From NCBI GenBank assembly GCA_016185425.1, contig JACPNQ010000026.1:148439-212438 (forward strand): a stretch of 64,000 bases of DNA. The letters are read 5' to 3'. Shown here piece after piece: positions 36,296-44,683 of the stretch. Numbering within the stretch: the stretch's first letter is position 1; each line of letters opens with the position of its first letter. The translations under genes and the position numbers were made by a program. Source of the DNA: Acidobacteriota bacterium. Its GTDB lineage: Bacteria; Acidobacteriota; Terriglobia; Bryobacterales; Bryobacteraceae. A model generated the notes under the pieces. It ran no database searches and was not told the DNA's origin. It was given only the letters and a program-made list of their open reading frames with translations.

Positions 36296-37427
36296 TGACC
36301 GACACTCCTATTGGATCGCGCTGGGGCCGACGCATTCCCGGCCGCCTGGTGTTTCGCGGTGTTTTCGGTTTAGCTGCGTCGCCTATGTTGTGCACAGCGC
36401 CTCGGAGCCCCAACCGTATCTGAAGCGCGTCTCGCGCTTCTGCTGGTTCCGCAGCACGCGACTCTCCCTCAGCCGTTTCTGAGAGGATCTTCTCGCATTG
36501 CAGAACGGACAGTGCTTGAGCCTCCAGATCCTTCCGGACGATTGTCTTTCCTTCACGCCGCAGTACCGAATGCAACGCCCTAGTGAGCCACTGTTTCAGA
36601 ATGCCAATGCAGCCAAGACTCCTCTCGTAAAGAAACTCCCATTCCCCGGCGAGATCAGGCTGATCGGGCAGAGGTATGTGGTGGGCGAATGAGCCCACCA
36701 CATTGATGAACACCTGCCGCTCCGAAAGCGACTCCGCCCGGTACCGCGGGAAGTGGACATCCAGGCTCCGCCTGCTGAGCTGCCCGTTGAGATTTCTGAA
36801 GGAGAGCAAATCATAGGTGCCGAACAACACGTGGACGATTCGCGTCTGATTGGCTATCGATTTGACGACGTCTAGTTGATCGAGCAGCCGGCGCCCGGAT
36901 GCCATCTTCGACAAGTGCTGCGCTTCATCGATCATGACGGCGGCAGGCCGTCTAAACCGCAATGCCTGCTCGACTGCGTGGCGATACTCGGCAGTAGTCG
37001 ATTTCGAACCGAATGTCGAAGAACGCTTCACATAGAGCGTTTCCGCGTCGCGCTTACAGTCCGTCAACGGCTCGTTCATGGCGACCAGTAATCTCCTGAA
37101 GTGATCCGACCAGCAGAACCGGCCAGATTCCGGCGCGATCGCCTCCACACCAATTACCGGAATGCGGCCGCGGTCCTGCTCCAAGCCAGACCGAAGCTCA
37201 TTATTGATGACTTGCTCGGCCTTGAGTCTAAGCGTTGTTTTGCCGACGCCTGTCGGCCCAAACACGAATACCAGCGAGTTTGGCTCTGACTCCGAGATGG
37301 CGGCCATGAGCTTCTCTTTCGCTTCCGCGAGCAGAGGGTGGGCCACCGTATACGCTCGAAAGTAAGCCAACCTTTCCTCGGATGGCCTTGCCAGTAGTTC
37401 GCGTGGAAAGCCGGCCGCCACGGTCAT
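36279..37427 (-). CDS. AAA+ ATPase, TnsC/TniB-like transposition regulator
   Basis: 382 residues. Walker A is FGPTGVGKTT at 57-65, Walker B is AAVMIDEAQHL at about 162-172, and HVLFGTYDLLSF with a downstream arginine-rich segment resembles sensor regions of TnsC. TnsC forms ATP-dependent filaments on target DNA and activates the TnsAB transposase. The last 60 residues (proline/arginine-rich, KPKTPRNTRRPGMRRPQRD) are low-complexity. Its start directly abuts the TnsAB gene end (37428). Confidence 0.92.
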   Translation of the reverse strand: MTVAAGFPRELLARPSEERLAYFRAYTVAHPLLAEAKEKLMAAISESEPNSLVFVFGPTGVGKTTLRLKAEQVINNELRSGLEQDRGRIPVIGVEAIAPESGRFCWSDHFRRLLVAMNEPLTDCKRDAETLYVKRSSTFGSKSTTAEYRHAVEQALRFRRPAAVMIDEAQHLSKMASGRRLLDQLDVVKSIANQTRIVHVLFGTYDLLSFRNLNGQLSRRSLDVHFPRYRAESLSERQVFINVVGSFAHHIPLPDQPDLAGEWEFLYERSLGCIGILKQWLTRALHSVLRREGKTIVRKDLEAQALSVLQCEKILSETAEGESRAAEPAEARDALQIRLGLRGAVHNIGDAAKPKTPRNTRRPGMRRPQRDPIGVSVNAGGP

Positions 37428-39938
37428 TCAGAATTCTCCATAGATCTCGTACGGCAGCGGAGTCGCCACGCATGGGTTTGGATCCGTCCACGGAGCGGCC
37501 TGTACTTCGGCACCGCCGTTATCAGGTCGATCGGGTACAGCGACCAGCGATGCCCGGCGCGCTGACTGGCTCTCCCGGTCCCGCATGCGTTGTTCCAGCA
37601 AGAGCTCTTCGCTTTCCACGGATTGCAGGAAGTCCGCAAGCTTCCTGGCTGTCGTGGCTTTCCCTCCAGCGACCTGATTTCGGCGGCGCAGTTCGTGCGT
37701 CGCCAGGAGGATCTCTTTCTCGGATCGGCCCTGAAACATCGTGTGGTACTCCGAGTAGCAGCGCACCCATTGCCGCTCCACGAAAGCGTAAGCGGCGCCG
37801 GCGTCGAAGGGATCGTAGCGCACCGCCGCGCAAGTGCCTTCCACCGCCGGGTTCCGAAAGCGATCCGACCAATAGTAGATCTGGTTCACCTTCACTCCTC
37901 GGCCTGGCGCAACCTTCGCCACGCCTTTTGCGGTCGTCGGCAGTGTTGCCATCAGGAAGTCCTCGTCATAAGGGATCATCCGCTGAAGGCGCAGACCGGA
38001 AGATTCAAGTCCGGCCGCAAATGCGTCCCGTGGGCTGAGGCTCAACGTAGGATGGACTATGGTGTCGTAAACCTCAAAGACGTATTCGCTGAGCCGTTTC
38101 GCCAGCGCACCCAAGGTCCATACGGCCTGTCCTTGCGGGCTAACTGACTTCGTCACCTGACGCACGTTGCGAGTGATCTGCGTGTTGCCGCGCAGATTGT
38201 GAATGAACTGCGTGTTGGTGGTGCCGAATAGCCGTTCACAAACCGACCCGAAGCGGGCCTTTGCAGGTGGTCGAGTTTTCTTGATGACTTCGTAGCGGGC
38301 CAGGAGAGTCTCGAAATAGGTGCTCTGGAACTCGGGACCGCCGTCGATAACAAGGATCTGGGGCAGTCGTCCATGCTCCCCGACGCATTCCCGCAGGATC
38401 ATCATGCAGGATCTGTAGCTCGGTGCGTCGAATGTCAGGTAGAGTGAAAGACCGCGGCGCGAAAAGGCGTCTGTGAGAATCGTCATCCATGGTCGCCCGA
38501 GTGGGCGGCCCGTGTGGGAGCAGACGACCTCAACGTCCAACTCAGTATGGTCGATGTGGCCAATCTCGAAAGGGCGGTCTCCATGACGCGGCGTGGTGGG
38601 CTGCAACTCGAAATAGAATTCCGCGTGAGCATAGGCTGCGCGTCGGCCCTGCCGCTTCAGTGTCTGCTCGAACGCCGGGCGTTCGCGGACCGCAAGGCAG
38701 AAGGTCACGTAGCTCGGCGCGACAATGCTCCGCTCCTCACAAGCCCGTTTCAGCGCCGCCCATGAGGCTGCCCGCGTCTTCTGCTTGAGATTCTCATAGT
38801 CGCTCTCGACGAACTCGGCAAGCAGTTTTCGCGATGCCTCCGGTAGCCGGAGATCGCGGTTGCCCCGTTCGCTTGTTTTCGGTAGCAAGCCGACATATCC
38901 GTTGCCGTACTTTTCCCTGGCAAGGCGATACCGGGCCAGCCACAAACGAAGCGTCCGTGCTGCAACTCCTGCAGGAGCAACTTCGCCCTCCAGATGACGC
39001 CGGACAAAATCGAAACGCTCATTCGCAATCTTCAAATCCTGCTCGCTTGCCGCTCTCAAAAGCAAGAAGGCTTCACCGTGCACCTTAGCCGATGCCGTTG
39101 TGATTCCGCTTGTCCCGACGGTTCGCTGCAAGTCAGGGCGGGCGCGCTGATATGCATTGGCGCTTTCCGGGTTGGCAAAGACGTGAACCCGCTCGGGCTC
39201 GACGACCGCCGCGGCGCTGAGGTCCACATAGATTTCGCCGGACGCGATCAACAGAAAGATGTCGTCACGGTTCGCCACATGTTTCGCCCGTTCCAAGAGA
39301 TCGCTTAGAAGGATTCCCGGTACCTCCCGCACCGCCGCTTTAACCGCTTTGTCGACGAATCCGGCTACGCTCGCAGAATCGAATCTGAGATAGTCCTCCA
39401 GGAAGTGGAGGTTTCTTTGGAGGACCCAGTCAATCTCCCCGGAACTCCGGACCCGATAGTAGAGTCCCGTCGCCAAAGCGTACGCCTGACCGGGCGGACA
39501 GCACCACTTGCGTTCGCTATCCCGGCAGTAGCGGTTTGGACTCTTGATCGCCAGCTTCTCGAGATCCTCTGAGGTTTTGCACTCCTCCCACCCCGCCGAG
39601 TGTCGACGAAGCACGAAGTAATCCGCCGTGTGCATTACCGAAAGGCCTCTCCCGTTCGCTGCCGAGTAGGAGAGCGGAATCGAGGGCGGCTGGTCGTAGT
39701 ATTCCAGGACCGTATCGTCGTGCTCCAGTTCGTAAACCAATGGCAACTCCACCCGGTGGCTTTCGAACTGGATGGTCACGCCCATCTTCCGGCTCGGATA
39801 TCGTCCTGCAACGTTGTTGCGGCCGCCACCGACGCGACGCGTAGGGTTGCGAGACCGTGCTTCAGCGACCGCTGCTTGCGCTTTCTCGGTCAAGCCGATC
39901 CGCTTACACCAGAGAAGAAAGTCGGTTTCGTTAAGCAA
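37428..39938 (-). CDS. TnsA-TnsB fusion transposase
   Basis: 836 residues. The first about 190 residues form a TnsA-like endonuclease: Glu59 (QFESHRVELP), Asp106 (HTADYFVL) and Glu119-Cys-Lys121 (WEECK) have the spacing of the TnsA active site (E63, D114, K132), which cuts the 5' ends. The rest is TnsB: a helix-turn-helix region (about 270-400), the RNase-H-like core with Asp463 (GHIDHTELD), Asp532 (VIDGGPEF) and Glu568 (SVCERLFG), a DD35E triad, then a barrel and a C-terminal helix. The fusion should cut and join both strands in one protein. First large gene in the operon; DUF6788 precedes it by 30 bases. Confidence 0.92.
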   Translation of the reverse strand: MLNETDFLLWCKRIGLTEKAQAAVAEARSRNPTRRVGGGRNNVAGRYPSRKMGVTIQFESHRVELPLVYELEHDDTVLEYYDQPPSIPLSYSAANGRGLSVMHTADYFVLRRHSAGWEECKTSEDLEKLAIKSPNRYCRDSERKWCCPPGQAYALATGLYYRVRSSGEIDWVLQRNLHFLEDYLRFDSASVAGFVDKAVKAAVREVPGILLSDLLERAKHVANRDDIFLLIASGEIYVDLSAAAVVEPERVHVFANPESANAYQRARPDLQRTVGTSGITTASAKVHGEAFLLLRAASEQDLKIANERFDFVRRHLEGEVAPAGVAARTLRLWLARYRLAREKYGNGYVGLLPKTSERGNRDLRLPEASRKLLAEFVESDYENLKQKTRAASWAALKRACEERSIVAPSYVTFCLAVRERPAFEQTLKRQGRRAAYAHAEFYFELQPTTPRHGDRPFEIGHIDHTELDVEVVCSHTGRPLGRPWMTILTDAFSRRGLSLYLTFDAPSYRSCMMILRECVGEHGRLPQILVIDGGPEFQSTYFETLLARYEVIKKTRPPAKARFGSVCERLFGTTNTQFIHNLRGNTQITRNVRQVTKSVSPQGQAVWTLGALAKRLSEYVFEVYDTIVHPTLSLSPRDAFAAGLESSGLRLQRMIPYDEDFLMATLPTTAKGVAKVAPGRGVKVNQIYYWSDRFRNPAVEGTCAAVRYDPFDAGAAYAFVERQWVRCYSEYHTMFQGRSEKEILLATHELRRRNQVAGGKATTARKLADFLQSVESEELLLEQRMRDRESQSARRASLVAVPDRPDNGGAEVQAAPWTDPNPCVATPLPYEIYGEF

Positions 39939-39968
39939 CTGGTCACCTCGCAGTCGTCTTAAGCTTCG

Positions 39969-40304
39969 CTATTTCCCACTTCGTCCACGCCGTTCGTTCT
40001 TCAACGCCAATGTGTATCTTCGGCCAGCTTCCGTCATAAGCTTCTGAAGATCGCGGCCGTTCTGCACGGCTTTTTCTACGTCCTCGGCAAGTTCATCCGG
40101 AACGTAAATCGAAAACCGTGCCTTCCCGCTGCGGCCATACAGCGCGTAGCTGGAATGTCCTTGTCCCGATTCGCAGAGCTTGCAATGCTTTCGGATGCAC
40201 GGGCTCTTCCGCAACGAGATCGATCCGACCGCCACGGGCCAAAGATCCCGCACTGCTGCCTGAAACCACAATCTGACCTGTTCCGGGCTTTCTGATCGAG
40301 CCAT
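39969..40304 (-). CDS. small DUF6788-like protein, transposon-encoded
   Basis: 111 residues. ISLRKSPCIRKHCKLCESGQ, then YALYGRSGKARFSIYVPDE: a Cys pair in a CIRKHCKLC arrangement followed by a helical part rich in lysine and arginine (LKNERRGRSGK). Such short Cys-containing proteins (DUF6788 type) are found beside transposons in soil bacteria, but their function is unknown; zinc binding is inferred. The ATG at 40304 is preferred (MARSESPEQVRLWFQ); an in-frame start at 40364 would read through the transposon end. It starts the transposition operon. Confidence 0.6.
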   Translation of the reverse strand: MARSESPEQVRLWFQAAVRDLWPVAVGSISLRKSPCIRKHCKLCESGQGHSSYALYGRSGKARFSIYVPDELAEDVEKAVQNGRDLQKLMTEAGRRYTLALKNERRGRSGK

Positions 40305-40399
40305 AGTACAGGTGCAGAGTAGCACACATACAGTGGTATTACAAGAACAGAATGCTACCTCCATGTTTTGGTTTGAGACGGTCGCCAGTTTGTACTTCC

Positions 40400-40522
40400 G
40401 GCAAGGTTATGGTTTATGGCTTCGTCTTGGCTGGCCGCCAGTTCACCAGAAATCAAGGGTTTGTCGGCGTTTGAGCGGCAGGGTTATGCTTTATTCGCGG
40501 CAAAGATATGCTTTAAGTCACA
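40400..40522. repeat. right transposon end, three direct TnsB-type sites
   Basis: Three copies of GGCAAGGTTATGGTTTA-like sites in the same outward direction: 40400-40416 (identical to the inner left-end site), 40477-40493 and 40499-40515. The last is followed by AGTCACA to the tip at 40522. Tn7 likewise has several sites in its right end next to tnsA. Confidence 0.88.
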
Positions 40523-40527
40523 CGCAT
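40523..40527. repeat. target site duplication, right copy (CGCAT)
   Basis: Identical to 31332-31336; see the left copy. Confidence 0.92.
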
Positions 40528-40665
40528 TGGAATCATGACGTACTGCCGCGTGTACTGAAACGCGTCTTTCGGAATCGTCAACTGTTGTGGCGTTTCCGAA
40601 GGCAGCGCCGGATATTTCGGTTGCGCCTGCACGGCGAGCACAAGAAGGAACAGAAACACGTACAT
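40523..40665 (-). pseudogene. CocE/NonD (S15) hydrolase, 5' fragment cut by transposon
   Basis: Forty-eight codons starting MYVFLFLLVLAVQAQPKY and reaching LTIPKDAFQYTRQYVMIPMR. A signal peptide (ending AVQA) is followed by the typical start of CocE/NonD family hydrolases (X-prolyl or ester hydrolases). The frame then runs into the transposon and stops at 40513. GGGAG lies just before the ATG. The continuation MRDGVKLHTAVLV is found at 31286-31336 across the element. Before the insertion this was an exported serine hydrolase gene; it cannot be functional now. Confidence 0.8.
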
Positions 40666-40826
40666 AATCTCCCACTATCGCAGCAATACTCTCACGCGGT
40701 TGGCGGTCACACCGTCGGGCGGAACCACCGCAATTCCATTGGCAGTTGTCCCGCGAGCGCGCAAAGGGGTCCCGCTGTGTACTGCCACGAGATACAAGCG
40801 GTCCCACTTACGGTACAACAGAAGCG

Positions 40827-41237
40827 ATGCGTCACTCGCCGGAACAACTGCAAGCATTTGCTCGCGGCTATACCGCCGCCTGGTGCAGCCAGAATCCGGC
40901 GAGTGTCGCCGCTTTTTATTGTCCGGAAGGCTCGCTCACCATCAATTCCGGCTCTCCAGCCTCCGGACGAGCCGCCATCGCCGTTGCCGCTCGCTCCTTC
41001 ATGGAAGCCTTTCCCGACCTGGTCGTCACCATGGACGGCGTTTCCGGTGAAGGAGCGCATGCCGTCTATCGGTGGACACTGGACGGTCACAACACCGGGC
41101 CTGGCGGCACCGGCCGGCGTGTGAAAATCAGCGGTTATGAAGAGTGGACGCTCGGCGAGGACGGGCTTATCGGAGCCTCACTCGGCCATTTCGACGCCCG
41201 CAGTTATGAAGCCCAGATCGGATTGAGCCAGGACTAA
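40827..41237 (+). CDS. SnoaL/NTF2-like ester cyclase family protein
   Basis: A 136-residue single-domain protein of the NTF2-like fold. It has the helix MRHSPEQLQAFARGYTAAWC, the strand YCPEGSLTINSG, AFPDLVVTMDGVSGEGAHAV, RWTLDGHNTGPGGTGRRVKI and a C-terminal GHFDARSYEAQIGL. Such proteins are small enzymes or binding proteins; the substrate is unknown. ATG at 40827 starts the conserved helix; upstream in-frame codons are unrelated. Converges on an NTF2-like lipoprotein gene with stops directly abutting (41237/41238). Confidence 0.82.
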   Translation: MRHSPEQLQAFARGYTAAWCSQNPASVAAFYCPEGSLTINSGSPASGRAAIAVAARSFMEAFPDLVVTMDGVSGEGAHAVYRWTLDGHNTGPGGTGRRVKISGYEEWTLGEDGLIGASLGHFDARSYEAQIGLSQD

Positions 41238-41750
41238 CTACCCTTTCTTAGGCGGCGCCATCGGCACGTCTGTATTCCACGTGTCGACAATGCACTTCCA
41301 CCCGCCATCGGCCTGCTTCTTCCAGATCTCCACCATCTTCCCGTGGTCGCTCACTGGCTTGCCTTTGTCATCTTTGAACGTCAGCTCGTATGTTCCGTAG
41401 AGATACGCCAGGTCGCCCGACCGGGAAACCTCCACTTTTGTCGCCTTCCAGGAGATCGACATCCCCGGAAGCGCCATCAGCGCGTCGATCGCTTTCTTAA
41501 TCGTCTCCGGCGAAGCGGCGATCGGGTCATTCGGCGGAAGCACCACGGCGCCCGCTGCGTAGTAGGCGACGAATGCGTCGGCCGATTTCGTCTGTGCTGC
41601 CTTCACCCATGCCTCGTCGAGTTTGCGGATTGCGGCTTCATCGGCCGCCCGCGTGTCGGGTGGTTCGGTTGCTTGCGGGGATGCGCACCCGAACAGTCCA
41701 AGTACGCAAACGAATGCCATGCTCCTGTTTACAGCGGCGAAAGAAGTCAT
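41238..41750 (-). CDS. exported NTF2-like (DUF4440/SnoaL) lipoprotein
   Basis: 170 residues. The N-terminus MTSFAAVNRSMAFVCVLGLFGC has the lipobox LFGC. The mature part is an NTF2-like domain: DEAAIRKLDEAWVKAAQTKS, DAFVAYYAAGAVVLPPNDP, ISWKATKVEVSRSGDLAYLY and WKCIVDTWNTDVP. GGAG precedes the ATG at 41750. In-frame codons upstream to 41825 are not used. Confidence 0.85.
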   Translation of the reverse strand: MTSFAAVNRSMAFVCVLGLFGCASPQATEPPDTRAADEAAIRKLDEAWVKAAQTKSADAFVAYYAAGAVVLPPNDPIAASPETIKKAIDALMALPGMSISWKATKVEVSRSGDLAYLYGTYELTFKDDKGKPVSDHGKMVEIWKKQADGGWKCIVDTWNTDVPMAPPKKG

Positions 41751-41919
41751 GATTTTTCTCCGCTGCAATAGTAACAGAACCCCAGGAGCGGATGGCCATC
41801 CTTCACCGCCGCTGGTGCATTTCAACCACTTTACCTGCCGCGGAGAGTCGATAAATCAAATGTTCCCAATACGAACGTGTTTGGCCGCCGGCGTGCACTA
41901 TCGACGGCAGGAGGACACC

Positions 41920-42456
41920 ATGTTAGCCAAACTCCATTCCCGTCTGCCTCTCGTCCTTGGCGCATTGCTACTCTTTGCCGCGCCTGTCGCCGAAGCCCAG
42001 CGGCACGGTGGTGGCGGACATGGCGGCAACGGAGGCGGCCATGGCGGCGGCCACGGCGGTGGCCATACCGGCGGTGGCTATCGTGGCGGTGGCAACTTCC
42101 ACGGTGGCGGACACGCCTATATGGGTGGCGGCCGCACTTACTACTCCGCACCCCGTAGCTACGCTGTGCCCAGTCGAGGTTATTACGGAGGCCGCGCGTA
42201 TTACGCTGCTCCTCGTTACGCAGCGCCTCGCGTTTATGGCGGCTACTACCCTGGGCGCTTCTACGCCGGACGCGGCTACTACTACGGCGGCCACTTCTGG
42301 GCGCGCCCGTACTTCGGAATCGGTATCGGGATTCCGTGGGGCTACGGCTATTACACGAACGGTGGCTGCGGTTATTATGACGGCTGGGGCTACTTCCATC
42401 CGGCTCCCTGCTACTCCGGTTACGACATAAACATCTACGGCGGCTACGTCTACTGA
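41920..42456 (+). CDS. secreted Gly/His/Tyr-rich protein
   Basis: 178 residues with a signal peptide (MLAKLHSRLPLVLGALLLFA then APVAEAQ). The mature sequence starts with a low-complexity GGxxHGG block (about residues 28-72, HGGGGHGGNGGGHGGG-like), followed by Tyr/Arg/Ala-rich repeats with many RYAAPR and YYGGR units, and ends CGYYDGWGYFHPAPC. Such proteins in soil bacteria are thought to be surface or metal-binding; no family is assigned. GGAGG lies before the ATG. The GC-rich repeats may be unstable. It overlaps the TPR gene end by 7 bases (convergent). Confidence 0.85.
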   Translation: MLAKLHSRLPLVLGALLLFAAPVAEAQRHGGGGHGGNGGGHGGGHGGGHTGGGYRGGGNFHGGGHAYMGGGRTYYSAPRSYAVPSRGYYGGRAYYAAPRYAAPRVYGGYYPGRFYAGRGYYYGGHFWARPYFGIGIGIPWGYGYYTNGGCGYYDGWGYFHPAPCYSGYDINIYGGYVY

Positions 42457-43418
42457 CGGCGCTTACGCGGAAGGTCGCGGACATCCACAGTGTGGCCGGC
42501 AGCGCCTCCCTGGGATCCGGCGTGTAAGTCCTTCGCCCGCTTTTCCACTTGCGCCGCCTCTCGCTTTTCTCCCGTCTGCCGCAGGATCCCGGCGTAGTGG
42601 AATAATAGCTCGGCCAGCCGCGGATTTGCCCGGCCCCCTTCCCGGGCCGCATCGCTCACTGCCCGTTCCGCCGTCAGCTTTGCCCGCTCTAGCTGGCCGA
42701 TGGCCGAATACAGTGCCGCCAATTCCATTTGCTTTTCCGGTGCGATGGCCGTGGCGCGCGCATGGGCTTCCCATCGCGTCCTCGCCACCTCGTTCTCCCT
42801 GGCCGCCTCGCCCTTCCGTCCTGTTCTTTCGTATACCATCGCCAAATCCCGCGCCGCCTGGCCCAGTTCCCAACCCCGGGTCTTCTCATGCGGCTCCCAT
42901 ATAGCCCTCGCCCGCCGGAATGCCTCCTCCGCCTTCTCGTAGTTGCGATGCGCGAAATAAATCACGCCGTGATTCAGCAGAATGCCCCCGGATTCCGGAT
43001 CGCTCTCGTCCAGCCGATATCCTCGCATCGATTCCGACCGCAACAGCAACTGTTCCGCTTCCCGCAGTTTCCCCGCACTGTGCATCAGTGAAGCCAGGTT
43101 GTTCAGTGTCCGGGCCATCCCCGCATGGGGCGCCGCGCTTTGCCAATGCGCCAGCGACCGCCTGTAGTGCTGCTCCGCCAACAAATACTCCCCTTCATCC
43201 TGCGCCACTGACGCCAGGCTGTCGTATGTATACGCCATCCGGTATTCTCTTCCCTCCACAGCCCCAGCCTCGTCCAAAGCCTGCCGCAACGCCGCGCGAG
43301 CCTCCGCTAGCTTTCCTTGCCCCTGCATCCGCTCGGCAAGCTCGATCGCCTGCAGCCATTGATGTGGATGCGCTGCCACCAGCGCGCAAAGGAGAGAGAA
43401 ATAGAGACAATACTTCAC
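42450..43418 (-). CDS. exported TPR protein
   Basis: 322 residues starting at a GTG with GGAGG 6 bases upstream. The N-terminus VKYCLYFSLLCALVAA is a signal peptide. Tandem TPR units cover about 25-300, e.g. KLAEARAALRQALDEAGAVE, YLLAEQHYRRSLAHWQSAAP and KLREAEQLLLRSESMRGYRL. Probably a protein-interaction scaffold in the periplasm. The in-frame region upstream to 43517 is not needed. It is divergent from the ankyrin-VOC gene. Confidence 0.85.
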   Translation of the reverse strand: MKYCLYFSLLCALVAAHPHQWLQAIELAERMQGQGKLAEARAALRQALDEAGAVEGREYRMAYTYDSLASVAQDEGEYLLAEQHYRRSLAHWQSAAPHAGMARTLNNLASLMHSAGKLREAEQLLLRSESMRGYRLDESDPESGGILLNHGVIYFAHRNYEKAEEAFRRARAIWEPHEKTRGWELGQAARDLAMVYERTGRKGEAARENEVARTRWEAHARATAIAPEKQMELAALYSAIGQLERAKLTAERAVSDAAREGGRANPRLAELLFHYAGILRQTGEKREAAQVEKRAKDLHAGSQGGAAGHTVDVRDLPRKRRQ

Positions 43419-43591
43419 CTTGTCCTCCGTGATGAGACTAGAGCCCGGCGCCCGAACCGGACAATCCAAATGGGCCGAACCGCACTGTGCGTGCGGCAAA
43501 ACACAAGGAAAGTTCATCCTCTAGGCGTTCTTTCCGCGAAAAGCGGGCCACGCCAAAACACAAATCCCCTTCGCCTGTTCAAATAGGACAC

Positions 43592-44683
43592 ATGGAACCG
43601 TTCCTCGCTGCCTGCTCCAGTGGCGATCTCGACGCCATTCGCACTCTCGCCGCCTCCCACCCCGCCCTTCTCGGCTCCGGTCTCCATGCCGCCGCCTTCC
43701 ACGGCCAACTGGCCGCCGTTCGCCTCCTCCTCGAGCTAGGCGCCGACCCCAACACTCGCGACACCGGCGACAACGCCTATCCGCTCCACTTCGCAGCCGG
43801 CCTCGGCCATCTCGAAATCGTGCGCGCCCTGCTAGACGCCGGTGGGGACGTGCACGGCTTTGGCGACGTTCACGAAGGCGGCGTCATCGGCTGGGCCGCG
43901 GCGCCCACTCATCCGGCGCAAGCCCGTATGGACGTTATTCAACTCCTCCTCGACCGCGGCGCCAAACACCATATCTTCTCCGCTATCGGCGTCGGCGATC
44001 TTACACTCATCCGCGGCGTCGTCGAACAAAACCCCGACGCCCTCAAGCGCCGCATGTCTCGCTTCGAGCAGGGCCAATCGCCGCTCCACCTCGCCGTTAA
44101 CAATAAACGCTACGACATCCTCGATCTCCTCATCGAGCTCGGCGCCGGCCTGGAAGCCGTCGACAAAACCGGCCAGACCGCGCTCACCGTCGCACTCTTT
44201 CGCGGCGACAAGGAAGCCGCCCGCCGCCTGGAGGCCGCCGGCGCTAAGCCCCCTGAATTACCCGATGCAACGGACTTCTCGGTCCAAATGAATAAACTCG
44301 CCGGCTCCGTGTTCAAATGCACCCCGATGATCGCCGTTCCTGACGTCGGCGCCACCCTCGCCTGGTACACCTCCATCGGCTTCTCCGAGCTCGGCCGCTA
44401 CGAAGATGGCGGCGTCCCCAATTGGGGCATGCTCGCATTCGGAAAAGCGCAATTCATGCTCGTGCCAAACGGCAAGACGGGCCGGCAATCCACCAGCCTC
44501 TGGTTCTACACCAACCAGATCGAAGCGCTCTACAGGATTTGCAAGGCGCACCAACTCCGCGGCGCGGAACCGCCGATCGAGTTCGTGGAAGAAATCTACG
44601 ATCCCTTCTACGGCGGCCGCGAATTCGGCATTCGGGACCTGAATGGCTACAAGCTCTTCTTTCAGCAGGACATGTCGGACTAG
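43592..44683 (+). CDS. ankyrin repeat protein fused to a VOC (glyoxalase-like) domain
   Basis: 363 residues. About 1-230 are ankyrin repeats: EPFLAACSSGDLDAIRTLAA, LGADPNTRDTGDNAYPLHFA, LHLAVNNKRYDILDLLIELG and TGQTALTVALFRGDKEAARR. From about 245 to the end is a vicinal-oxygen-chelate domain: FKCTPMIAVPDVGATLAWYT, FMLVPNGKTGRQSTSLWFYT and DPFYGGREFGIRDLNGYKLF. The N-terminal part would bind a partner and the C-terminal part a small ligand or metal. The combination is uncommon. The ATG at 43592 begins the first ankyrin unit. Confidence 0.82.
   Translation: MEPFLAACSSGDLDAIRTLAASHPALLGSGLHAAAFHGQLAAVRLLLELGADPNTRDTGDNAYPLHFAAGLGHLEIVRALLDAGGDVHGFGDVHEGGVIGWAAAPTHPAQARMDVIQLLLDRGAKHHIFSAIGVGDLTLIRGVVEQNPDALKRRMSRFEQGQSPLHLAVNNKRYDILDLLIELGAGLEAVDKTGQTALTVALFRGDKEAARRLEAAGAKPPELPDATDFSVQMNKLAGSVFKCTPMIAVPDVGATLAWYTSIGFSELGRYEDGGVPNWGMLAFGKAQFMLVPNGKTGRQSTSLWFYTNQIEALYRICKAHQLRGAEPPIEFVEEIYDPFYGGREFGIRDLNGYKLFFQQDMSD

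Larger units (their letters stand above)
31337..40522. mobile_element. Tn7-like transposon with PadR/ADOP cargo
   Basis: 9186 bp bounded by inverted repeats: 31337-31360 and the reverse complement of 40499-40522 match at 22 of 24 bases, starting TGTGACTTAAA, with a TGT/ACA tip. It is flanked by CGCAT duplications. Genes, all minus strand from the right end inward: DUF6788-like, TnsAB fusion, TnsC/TniB-like ATPase and TniQ/TnsD-like. Between the left end and TniQ are a plus-strand PadR regulator and an ADOP permease as cargo. No TnsE, CRISPR array, Cas gene or attachment tRNA was seen. Perfect duplications and intact genes suggest a recent, possibly still active insertion. Confidence 0.93.

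Noticed and set aside
40400..40522. Repeated GGCA(A/G)GGTTATG units as a possible CRISPR array
   Set aside because: Only three 17-bp copies with unequal spacing, also present at the opposite transposon end; they are transposase binding sites, and no Cas gene is present.
40675..40857. Minus-strand 60-codon frame just before the CocE start
   Set aside because: It overlaps the start of the SnoaL-like gene, has no recognisable domain, and is only compatible with spacing; coding evidence is weaker than for the overlapping gene.
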